Positions 1 to 4,865 of a DNA stretch of 5,050 nt are shown one piece after another; within the stretch, counting starts at the first letter, position 1, and every line of letters starts with the position of its first letter. Under the pieces are notes generated by a model. That model was not told where the DNA came from. It did no database searches and saw nothing but the letters and a program-made list of their open reading frames with translations. Source of the DNA: Rhodospirillaceae bacterium. GTDB lineage: Bacteria > Pseudomonadota > Alphaproteobacteria > Rickettsiales > UBA3002. The stretch lies in assembly GCA_947458525.1 (NCBI GenBank), contig CANHAG010000132.1, positions 1-5,050 of the forward strand, written 5' to 3'. The position numbers and the translations under genes are program-made.

Positions 1-2
1 CA

Positions 3-236
3 GGACTCTACTTCCAAGTGACTCAACTTTGGGGAGCAGGTCAAGTACAGCACGATTTTTACGATTCATGGATCGCAAATCACCCGCGTAGGACAGGTGA
101 AGCGTATCTAAACCAATTCTATGATGCAAAGTTTATTGATAATAATCCAATTCCAAAACATCTGGATTTTCCCGACTTATGGAATTGGTATGAACAATTT
201 AAACCAGCAGAAGATATAAAAATACAAAAACCCTAG
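3..236 (+). CDS. 3' end of an unrecognised gene (5' partial)
   Basis: The frame is open from the window edge and closes with TAG at 234-236, giving about 77 C-terminal residues. A GTG codon at 18 could be read as a start, but there is no Shine-Dalgarno sequence before it and the frame continues upstream (GLYFQ before the GTG), so this is better read as the tail of a longer protein. The peptide is rich in aromatic residues (several Trp, Tyr and Phe, for example WNWYEQF near the end) and acidic/amide residues, with no membrane segment and no motif I can name. The coding sequence is clearly more AT-rich than the nrd genes, which is compatible with acquired DNA. No function is proposed. A non-coding gap of about 70 bases separates it from the vapBC promoter, and I see no convincing terminator in that gap. 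Confidence 0.55.
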   Translation, partial: GLYFQVTQLWGAGQVQHDFYDSWIANHPRRTGEAYLNQFYDAKFIDNNPIPKHLDFPDLWNWYEQFKPAEDIKIQKP

Positions 237-308
237 ATATATACTGCAAGCTTTGTATTAACTCCCAACCCCGCCTCAAACCCTCCCCCCCTCCATGCAA
301 ATCAGGCA

Positions 309-337
309 TTGGAATCGGCATCGAATGATGCTATTAT
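309..337 (+). promoter_or_regulatory. Candidate sigma70-type promoter of vapBC
   Basis: A -35 element TTGGAA (309-314, 4 of 6 matches to TTGACA) and a -10 element TATTAT (332-337, 5 of 6 matches to TATAAT) are separated by exactly 17 bases. Transcription would start near 344, only a few bases before the AGGAG ribosome binding site (351-355) of vapB. The position and spacing make it the best promoter in the window, although it has been judged by eye only. Confidence 0.6.
318..331 (+). promoter_or_regulatory. Inverted repeat inside the vapBC promoter, candidate VapB operator
   Basis: GCATC (318-322) and GATGC (327-331) form a perfect 5-bp inverted repeat around a 4-base centre, placed in the -35/-10 spacer and touching the -10 box. 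VapB antitoxins of the ribbon-helix-helix type, with VapC, normally repress their own promoter through such short palindromes. A second, imperfect symmetry (ATT at 308-310 with AAT at 324-326) overlaps it. Assignment as the operator is inference from position. Confidence 0.4.
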
Positions 338-361
338 CGTGCTTGTCAGAAGGAGAAAATC

Positions 362-559
362 ATGCGAACGACCATTGCGCTTGACGACGCGCTTATAGCG
401 AAAGCTCAGGCTTTTACGGGATTAAAAGAAAAATCTTCCCTGATTCACGAAGCATTGAGAGCGCTTATTGCACGCGAAAGTGCGCGCAGGCTTGTGCTTC
501 TTGGCGGCAGCGCACCGAAATTGCGAGCACCGCGGCGTCGCAGACAAAAACCCCAATGA
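362..559 (+). CDS. vapB: VapB-family antitoxin of a type II toxin-antitoxin module
   Basis: This 65-residue protein has the pattern of the short VapB antitoxins: an N-terminal beta strand RTTIALDD (residues 2-9) followed by two helices with the motif AKAQAFTGLKEKSSLIHEAL (residues 13-32), as in ribbon-helix-helix DNA-binding antitoxins. The C-terminal part, which in this family wraps the toxin, is short and very basic (RAPRRRRQKPQ). VapB is expected to neutralise VapC by direct binding and, with it, to repress the operon. The ATG at 362 is well supported by AGGAG at 351-355, six bases upstream. The stop codon overlaps the vapC start (ATGA, 556-559), so translation is probably coupled. Family assignment is from sequence pattern and from the neighbouring PIN toxin; the exact VapB subfamily cannot be settled here. 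Confidence 0.88.
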   Translation: MRTTIALDDALIAKAQAFTGLKEKSSLIHEALRALIARESARRLVLLGGSAPKLRAPRRRRQKPQ

Positions 560-915
560 TTCTAGTGGATACATCTATCTGGGTTGACCATCTGAACCGT
601 GCAGATGCTGGTCTGATTGCGTTGCTGGAGCAAGATCAGGTTTTACTTCATACCTTTGTTATTGGTGAGCTAGCCTTAGGCAATCTACCCCGGCGCAAGC
701 AGGTTCTGGATTTATTACAAGATTTGCCATTAGCAATTGAAGCCCAGGATGCAGAGGTGTTTGATTTTATCAATCGACACGCATTGTTTGGCATGGGCAT
801 TGGTTATGTGGACGCCCATCTTCTTGCCTCGGCGCGGTTAAGTGGTGTGATGTTGTGGACAAGGGATAAACGCTTACGTGAAGTAGCCATCACGCTGGGG
901 CTTGCTAAAAGATAA
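556..915 (+). CDS. vapC: VapC-family PIN-domain ribonuclease toxin
   Basis: The protein has 119 residues, the usual VapC length, and is a complete PIN domain. The four conserved acidic positions are all visible: Asp5 in VDTSIW, Glu38 in GELALG, Asp86 in YVDAHLLAS and Asp104 in TRDKRL. Together they would bind the Mg/Mn ions of the RNase active site, so the toxin looks catalytically intact. Known VapC toxins cut tRNA or rRNA and arrest translation when the labile antitoxin is lost; the target of this one cannot be read from sequence. The start codon overlaps the vapB stop in ATGA and no separate ribosome binding site is needed. The module sits next to an AT-rich unknown gene and a nuclease remnant, which suggests a small accessory patch beside the core nrd operon. 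Confidence 0.92.
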   Translation: MILVDTSIWVDHLNRADAGLIALLEQDQVLLHTFVIGELALGNLPRRKQVLDLLQDLPLAIEAQDAEVFDFINRHALFGMGIGYVDAHLLASARLSGVMLWTRDKRLREVAITLGLAKR

Positions 916-1005
916 TGCTGTCCATACACGAAAAGCTGCAATAAATTCACAGACGGTTCGAAGTTTTTCCGCGCGGGCGCAGCCACGTCGGAGCGCTATC
1001 GACTT

Positions 1006-1042
1006 GGGCGAAGCAGTGCCCGGCATAGCCCGCAGGGCGAAG
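1006..1042. repeat. GGGCGAAG direct repeat with small GC hairpins before the GIY-YIG remnant
   Basis: GGGCGAAG occurs at 1006-1013 and again at 1035-1042. Each copy can pair through GGGC with a nearby GCCC (1006-1009 with 1018-1021; 1028-1031 with 1035-1038). I have an impression that similar GCGAAG-rich runs occur upstream of GIY-YIG genes in other bacteria, but I cannot check this. No protein is credible across this stretch. Confidence 0.4.
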
Positions 1043-1057
1043 AGAGGCTGAGGGAAT

Positions 1058-1174
1058 TTGTGGTATGTTTATATCATTCGCAGCAAAAATTTCCCTGGGC
1101 AGGAATATACAGGCGCATCGGAAGATTTGAAGCACCGGCTTGGCGGCGGGTTTTACCGATGCTTCTTTTTCTGA
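1058..1174 (+). pseudogene. Truncated GIY-YIG nuclease gene (N-terminal remnant)
   Basis: In this frame the sequence reads WYVYIIRSKNFPGQEYTG followed by ASEDLKHRL, which matches the start of single-domain GIY-YIG proteins of the YhbQ/UPF0213 type: YVYI stands at the GIY position, YTG at the YIG position and SEDLKHRL in the first helix. Intact members run about 80-95 residues; here similarity stops near base 1140 and the frame ends at TGA (1172-1174). The catalytic Glu and the rest of the domain are missing, so the product should be inactive. There is no ATG; the frame is closed upstream by TGA at 1049-1051, and the only plausible start is TTG at 1058, behind GAGGG. After the break, FYRCFFF and, past the stop, LAIFEKLRR resemble the later FEKYLK region of the family. 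A deletion plus decay is therefore possible, with the last part lying antisense to the nrdB 3' end. That second point is weak. Confidence 0.65.
1129..1170 (+). terminator. Hairpin with T-run facing the end of nrdB
   Basis: GAAGCACCGG (1129-1138) pairs with CCGATGCTTC (1156-1165), with one C-A mismatch and a 17-base loop, and is followed directly by TTTTT (1166-1170). This has the form of an intrinsic terminator for rightward (vapBC side) transcripts. Read leftward, the mismatch becomes a G-U pair and the stem is a continuous 10 bp, 28 bases after the nrdB stop, but no U-run follows. It may end + strand transcription and protect the 3' end of the nrd message. An alternative 7-bp stem, GCATCGG (1115-1121) with CCGATGC (1156-1162), competes with it. 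Confidence 0.45.
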
Positions 1175-1192
1175 CTTGCGATTTTTGAAAAA

Positions 1193-2176
1193 CTACGCCG
1201 CTTCGGGAGTTTCGTGGATCACGAACGCGTCATCCCACGTGCCCTGAGTGGCAGCTTTAGCATATTCGGTGACGCGGTTTTCAAAGAAATTCGCGTGCTC
1301 CACACCGTTTAACATATCATCGAGCCAGGGCAGAGGGTTTTTCTCAATCTGATACATGGGCTGCAGGCCAAGCTGCGCCAGACGCCGGTCGGCGATAAAG
1401 CGGATATAGCTTTTCACCTCATTGGGGGTTAAGCCCTGCACCTCGCCCAGACCAAAGGCAAGATCAATAAAGGCGTCCTCATGCGTCACGATGGTGTTGC
1501 AGGCAACATAAAGCCGCGAGCGCAGCTCATCCGTCCAGACTTCGGGATTCTCATCGCAGAAGGTTTTGAACAGGCGGATGATAGAGTTGGTGTGGAGTGT
1601 TTCGTCGCGCGCGCTCCAGGTCACGACCTGCCCCATGCCTTTCATTTTGCCGAAGCGGGGGAAGTTAAGCAGAATCGCAAACGAAGCAAAAAGCTGTAAG
1701 CCCTCGGTAAAGGCGCCGAACACCGCCATGGTGGTGGCGATATCTTCTTTCTTTGCCACTCCAAATTGCTGCATATAGTCGTATTTATCCTTCATTTCCT
1801 TATATTTCATGAAGGCCTGATATTCCGTCTCCGGCATACCGATCGTATCGAGCAGGTGGGAATAAGCAGCGATATGGATGGTTTCCATATTCGAAAAGGC
1901 CGAAAGCATCATCTGCACTTCGGTGGGTTTGAAGATCTGCGAATAATGCTTCATGTAGCAGTTATTCACCTCAATGTCGGCCTGAGTAAAAAACCGGAAA
2001 ATCTGGGTCAGCAGGCTTTTCTCCGCCGGGGTAAGATTCTTTTTCCAGTCACGCACATCGTCGGCCAGGGGCACTTCCTCCGGCAGCCAGTGGATGCGCT
2101 GCTGCATCAGCCACGCCTCGTAAGCCCAGGGGTAAGAAAACGGCTTATAAATTGGCTTGGCATCAAGCAGACTCAT
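1193..2176 (-). CDS. nrdB: Class I ribonucleotide reductase, beta (radical) subunit
   Basis: NrdB holds the di-iron centre and stable tyrosyl radical that start each reduction cycle in NrdA. All ligand positions are present when aligned by motif to Escherichia coli NrdB: Asp67 (QADIEVN), Glu98 and His101 (METIHIAAY), Glu158 (TEGLQLF), and Glu192 and His195 (SARDETLH). Tyr105, four residues after His101, is the expected radical tyrosine, which argues against the radical-tyrosine-less subclasses. Tyr305 near the C-terminus (VTEYAKAA) is placed like E. coli Tyr356, which relays the radical between subunits. The 327-residue length is that of the short bacterial form, and there is no N-terminal ATP-cone. 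The ATG at 2174-2176 follows GGAGGG with a 4-base gap. It is the last gene of the nrdA operon, 63 bases after the small membrane-protein gene and separated from it by a terminator-like hairpin. Assignment is firm. Confidence 0.97.
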   Translation of the reverse strand: MSLLDAKPIYKPFSYPWAYEAWLMQQRIHWLPEEVPLADDVRDWKKNLTPAEKSLLTQIFRFFTQADIEVNNCYMKHYSQIFKPTEVQMMLSAFSNMETIHIAAYSHLLDTIGMPETEYQAFMKYKEMKDKYDYMQQFGVAKKEDIATTMAVFGAFTEGLQLFASFAILLNFPRFGKMKGMGQVVTWSARDETLHTNSIIRLFKTFCDENPEVWTDELRSRLYVACNTIVTHEDAFIDLAFGLGEVQGLTPNEVKSYIRFIADRRLAQLGLQPMYQIEKNPLPWLDDMLNGVEHANFFENRVTEYAKAATQGTWDDAFVIHETPEAA

Positions 2177-2191
2177 GAGACCCTCCGTAGT

Positions 2192-2231
2192 AAAGTAAGA
2201 AAGGCAGGGAGCCGGTAATCGACCCCCTGCC
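2192..2231 (-). terminator. Terminator-like hairpin between the small gene and nrdB, candidate attenuator
   Basis: On the minus strand GGCAGGG pairs perfectly with CCCTGCC (plus-strand arms 2225-2231 and 2203-2209; 15-base loop), and TTTCTTACTTT follows at once (2202 to 2192). The stem begins 8 bases after the small gene's stop, and the nrdB ribosome binding site follows a few bases after the T-rich stretch. The interrupted T-run suggests partial termination or an mRNA stability element that sets the nrdB:nrdA ratio. This role is inferred from structure only. Confidence 0.5.
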
Positions 2232-2239
2232 GCTGGTAG

Positions 2240-2578
2240 TTACTGGCCCTGAGCTGGCGCCTGAGCCGGAGCCGATTCCTGAGCCGGAGCCGGAGCTGAT
2301 TCAGCAGCCGGAGCTGGAGACGGGGTCACGGCGTCACTCACCGCTTCGGCAGCACTCTCCGCTGCGTCAACAGTCGCCTCTGCAGCATTCCCTACCGCTT
2401 CGGTTGTGGCTTCGGCAGCGCTCTCCGCCGCGTTCATGGTGCCGCTTTCAGCCGTGGCGCTGGCCGCATCATCAGTCGCGGGCTTCTTCTCGCCCACGGA
2501 AAGGAAAATCACGATGGCGAGGATAATGATCCCTACCAGAATGAAGAGGGGTTTTTTGGATTTGTTCGCATCAGTCAT
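2240..2578 (-). CDS. Small single-pass membrane protein with Ala/Glu repeat and Pro/Ala tail
   Basis: I do not recognise a named family. The 112 residues fall into four parts: a basic, hydrophilic start (MTDANKSKK); a hydrophobic helix at about residues 11-28 (LFILVGIIILAIVIFLSV); an Ala/Glu-rich stretch (about 38-84) in which AAESAAEA occurs twice, exactly 22 residues apart, and so probably helical; and a low-complexity tail rich in Pro, Ala, Gln and Ser. Lysines before the helix favour an N-in, C-out topology with the tail in the periplasm; there is no signal-peptidase or lipobox Cys. A GTG at 2584 is in frame, but the AAGGAG site at 2586-2591 lies only one base from it and seven bases from the ATG at 2578, so the ATG is chosen. 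It lies between nrdA and nrdB in one operon. A role with ribonucleotide reductase is possible but unproven; it could equally be an envelope protein caught in the operon. Confidence 0.8.
   Translation of the reverse strand: MTDANKSKKPLFILVGIIILAIVIFLSVGEKKPATDDAASATAESGTMNAAESAAEATTEAVGNAAEATVDAAESAAEAVSDAVTPSPAPAAESAPAPAQESAPAQAPAQGQ
2344..2433 (-). repeat. 66-bp-period internal repeat in the small membrane-protein gene
   Basis: The 24-base segments 2344-2367 and 2410-2433 are identical at 22 of 24 positions and lie 66 bases (22 codons) apart. Both differences are silent in the encoded AAESAAEA units, and a looser AAEA unit lies between them. A 22-residue period is twice 11, the spacing seen in amphipathic 11-mer helices. 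Further downstream, GAGCCGGAGCC is repeated at 2263-2273 and 2281-2291 in the Pro/Ala tail. Confidence 0.7.
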
Positions 2579-2628
2579 ATGCACTCTCCTTAGTGTGGTT
2601 GATAGACAATGAAGTTCTTAGCAGCATT

Positions 2629-4431
2629 TTACTGGCATGCCAGACATTCTTCGTAAGTGGTGGATGGTTTGGTTTTAAGACTCATCTCGAGCTGTATTTC
2701 AGGCACTTTATTCGAGACTTTGTCGGAGCGCTGCAGCGAGGCGGAGCGGCAATAATAAAGCGACTTCACCCCCTTCTTCCACGCCATATAGTGAATGGCA
2801 TGTAAATCGCGCTTGTGGATATTCGCAGGCAGGAACACATTGACCGACTGCGCCTGACATACGAACGGCGAACGGTCGGCCGCGTGTTCCACCACCCAGC
2901 GCTGATCCATTTCATAGGCGGTTTTGAAAACGAGCTTTTCGTTTTCATCGAGGAAGTCCAGATGCTGCACCGATCCCTCATTCGTGGTGATGGAAGACCA
3001 GACTGCATCCGTATCCTGACCTTTCTCGGCGAGCAGCTGCTTCAGATATTTATTGCGTACCACAAAAGAGCCGGAGAGGGTTTTCTGCGTAAAGGCATTG
3101 GCCGCATAAGGCTCAATCCCGGGGCTCGCGTTGCCGCAGATGATGGAGATGGAGGCGGTGGGCGCAATCGCGATTTTGTTCGAGAAACGCTCGTTAATGC
3201 CGAACTCCGCCGCATCCGGGCAGGCACCGCGCTCTTCGGCAAGCGCGACCGATGCTGCATCCGCCTGTTTGCGGATATGCTCAAACATTTTCTTGTTCCA
3301 GACCTTCGCCATCACCGATTCAAACGGAATCATTTTCGATTGCAGGTAGGAGTGAAAGCCCATGATGCCAAGCCCCACCGAGCGCTCGCGCATGGCCGAG
3401 TATTTGGCGCGCGCCATGGAGTCGGGCGCGGTCTCAATAAAATCCTCGAGCACATTATCAAGAAAGCGCATCACATCCGCAATAAAGGTCGGGTGGTCTT
3501 TCCACTGATCGAAATATTCCACATTGAGTGAGCTCAGGCAGCAAACCGCGGTACGGCTTTTGCCGTGCTGGTCAAACCCGGTGGGCAGGGTAATCTCGCT
3601 GCAGAGATTCGACATTTTCACGTTCAGCCCTGCCTGTTTGTGATGCTCAGGAATGGCGCGGTTCACCGTGTCAATGAACAGGATATAAGGCTCGCCCGTC
3701 TCAATACGGGTGGTGAGCAGTTTCGCCCAGAGATCCCGCGCTTTCACCGTCTCCACTACATGCTTGTCTTTGGGGGAGAGCAGATCCCATTTCTCGTCAT
3801 TTTCTACCGCGCGCATGAAATCATCGGTCACGCAGACGCCGTGATGCAGGTTAAGGGCTTTGCGGTTAGGGTCACCGCCGGTCGGGCGGCGGATATCGAT
3901 AAATTCCTCAATCTCGGGGTGCGAAATATCCAGATACACGGCCGAAGATCCGCGGCGCAAGCTGCCTTGCAAGATGGCAAGCGTCAGCGAATCCTGCACG
4001 CGGATGAAAGGCACCACGCCCGAAGTCTTGCCATTGCGGCCGACTTTCTCGCCAAGCGAGCGCAGATTGCCCCAGTAAGAGCCGATGCCGCCCCCGCGCG
4101 AGGCAAGCCAGACATTTTCATTCCATAAATCGACAATACCGGTGAGCGAGTCCTCGGTTTCGTTCAGAAAGCAGGAAATGGGCAGGCCGCGATTGGTGCC
4201 GCCGTTCGACAGAATTGGGGTGGCGGGCATGAACCACATGCGGCTGATATAGTCATAAATGCGCCCGGCATGTTCGGGGCTGTCGCCATAATGGGTGGCG
4301 ACACGGGCGAAAAGATCCTGATAATTCTCCCCCGGCAGCAAATAACGATCATCCAGCGTCGCCCGGCCGAAATCGGTCAGGTATTTGTCGCGGGAAACAT
4401 CCGTGGTAATGGCGGTGGCGGCAAGGGTCAT
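2629..4431 (-). CDS. nrdA: Class I ribonucleotide reductase, alpha (catalytic) subunit, without ATP-cone
   Basis: NrdA reduces ribonucleoside diphosphates to deoxyribonucleotides with a thiyl radical generated from NrdB. Active-site residues are visible by motif comparison with E. coli NrdA: Cys87 (PISCFLNE, like Cys225), Asn275-Cys277-Glu279 (MSNLCSEITLP, like 437/439/441), Cys297 (TAVCCLSSLN, like Cys462), the radical-transfer pair Tyr559-Tyr560 (KSLYYCRS), and the C-terminal redox pair Cys596/Cys599 (ECLACQ). The protein is 600 residues against about 760 in E. coli; the missing part is the N-terminal ATP-cone that senses dATP, while the specificity-site region (about 147-190) is kept. The frame can be extended to a GTG at 4473, but that start has no ribosome binding site, whereas ATG 4429-4431 has AGGAG five bases upstream (4437-4441). 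It is the first gene of the nrdA-small gene-nrdB operon. Assignment is firm; the exact subclass is not. Confidence 0.97.
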   Translation of the reverse strand: MTLAATAITTDVSRDKYLTDFGRATLDDRYLLPGENYQDLFARVATHYGDSPEHAGRIYDYISRMWFMPATPILSNGGTNRGLPISCFLNETEDSLTGIVDLWNENVWLASRGGGIGSYWGNLRSLGEKVGRNGKTSGVVPFIRVQDSLTLAILQGSLRRGSSAVYLDISHPEIEEFIDIRRPTGGDPNRKALNLHHGVCVTDDFMRAVENDEKWDLLSPKDKHVVETVKARDLWAKLLTTRIETGEPYILFIDTVNRAIPEHHKQAGLNVKMSNLCSEITLPTGFDQHGKSRTAVCCLSSLNVEYFDQWKDHPTFIADVMRFLDNVLEDFIETAPDSMARAKYSAMRERSVGLGIMGFHSYLQSKMIPFESVMAKVWNKKMFEHIRKQADAASVALAEERGACPDAAEFGINERFSNKIAIAPTASISIICGNASPGIEPYAANAFTQKTLSGSFVVRNKYLKQLLAEKGQDTDAVWSSITTNEGSVQHLDFLDENEKLVFKTAYEMDQRWVVEHAADRSPFVCQAQSVNVFLPANIHKRDLHAIHYMAWKKGVKSLYYCRSASLQRSDKVSNKVPEIQLEMSLKTKPSTTYEECLACQ

Positions 4432-4511
4432 ACACTCTCCTGTTTCGTCTTCTGGTTCGTTTTTTGTTCGCACTCACTGGTCGGATGCAGGCGGAAACCT
4501 GATTGTTTTGG

Positions 4512-4541
4512 CTATTCTCTGTTGACTATTCTCTGTTGACT
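4512..4541. repeat. Perfect 14-bp tandem duplication in the nrdA leader
   Basis: CTATTCTCTGTTGA is present twice head to tail (4512-4525, 4526-4539), and the period continues for two more bases. On the nrd sense strand each unit reads GTCAACAGAGAATA. It lies 81-110 bases upstream of the nrdA ATG, inside the probable 5' leader or core promoter region. It could be a duplicated protein site or simple slippage; the sequence alone does not say. Confidence 0.75.
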
Positions 4542-4571
4542 GTTTTTTGCCCGGCACCCGGTCGCTGGGGG

Positions 4572-4587
4572 ATACTACCTATTGTGG
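4572..4587 (-). promoter_or_regulatory. NrdR-box-like site, nrdA-proximal
   Basis: ATACTACCTATTGTGG matches the NrdR box consensus acaCwAtATATwGtGT at 12 of 16 positions, including the whole TATTGTG half. NrdR is the ATP/dATP-responsive repressor of RNR genes. The site is 141-156 bases upstream of the nrdA ATG and shares its final eight bases (TATTGTGG) with the distal site at 4716-4731. Confidence 0.6.
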
Positions 4588-4610
4588 GTGCACTGTCTAT
4601 CCGGAATATT

Positions 4611-4619
4611 TTATCCACT
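4611..4619 (+). promoter_or_regulatory. DnaA-box-like 9-mer
   Basis: TTATCCACT matches the DnaA box TTATCCACA at 8 of 9 positions, differing only at the last base. DnaA boxes upstream of nrdAB are known in E. coli, where DnaA couples RNR expression to replication. Here the match is a single imperfect one and binding is not assured. Confidence 0.35.
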
Positions 4620-4670
4620 GCCTCATTTTTTGCTTGAAAGTTTTTTTTAATAACAAATACAATATAATAT

Positions 4671-4699
4671 AATTTATTTCTTCTGTATTTCCCTGTGAA
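4671..4699 (-). promoter_or_regulatory. Candidate promoter of the nrd operon
   Basis: On the minus strand TTCACA (4699-4694) and TAAATT (4676-4671) are spaced by 17 bases within the AT-rich tract, which would place the start near 4664 and give a leader of about 230 bases. The two NrdR-like sites would then flank it, one upstream (centre about -60) and one downstream (centre about +85). Several other AT-rich hexamers could serve instead, so this is only the best-spaced option I found. Confidence 0.3.
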
Positions 4700-4715
4700 A
4701 ACTTGTTTTTTAGCA

Positions 4716-4731
4716 ACACTAGATATTGTGG
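4716..4731 (-). promoter_or_regulatory. NrdR box, distal and stronger site
   Basis: ACACTAGATATTGTGG matches the NrdR box consensus acaCwAtATATwGtGT at 14 of 16 positions and is close to palindromic. With an RNR operon as the leftward neighbour, NrdR control is the natural reading. It lies 285-300 bases upstream of the nrdA ATG and 306 bases before the rightward start codon, so it could act on either gene. Its distance from the proximal box is 144 bases centre to centre, much more than the roughly three helical turns usual for paired NrdR boxes. Confidence 0.72.
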
Positions 4732-4818
4732 CACTAAACCCACAGTCGTTTCAGAAAAATCATGCGTATCCTTTCTATATAAGTCCTCGAGACAAGGATT
4801 GCGAGGCTAGCGCCCGCT

Positions 4819-4865
4819 GCGCGCCCGTCAATCGGGAAATCTCTGTGAATTGCGCGCGGTTTTTT
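4819..4865 (+). terminator. Hairpin plus T6 in the divergent region, terminator or attenuator candidate
   Basis: GCGCGC (4819-4824) can pair with GCGCGC (4852-4857), enclosing a smaller CCG/CGG stem (4825-4827 with 4833-4835), and GG then TTTTTT (4860-4865) follows. No gene ends just upstream, so if active it would end a short leader or small RNA begun near 4789 behind the TATAAG at 4778-4783. The loop is large and GCGCGC is self-complementary, so the evidence is weak. Confidence 0.25.

Noticed and set aside
804..986. 60-codon open frame on the minus strand
   Set aside because: It lies opposite the 3' half of vapC, including two of its catalytic Asp codons, and has no independent support.
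947..1135. 62-codon open frame on the minus strand
   Set aside because: It is antisense to the recognisable GIY-YIG remnant over part of its length, has no ribosome binding site and shows no family pattern.
916..1192. Possible tRNA or other standard RNA gene
   Set aside because: The GC hairpins are only four base pairs and no cloverleaf, T-loop or anticodon arm could be built.
2815..3531. 238-codon open frame on the plus strand
   Set aside because: It is fully antisense to nrdA, whose catalytic residues are intact; long shadow frames are common opposite GC-rich coding sequence.
4657..4672. Third NrdR box in the AT-rich tract (ATACAATATAATATAA)
   Set aside because: It matches 11 of 16 positions, mostly through A/T bases that fit by composition alone, and lacks the GTGT end.
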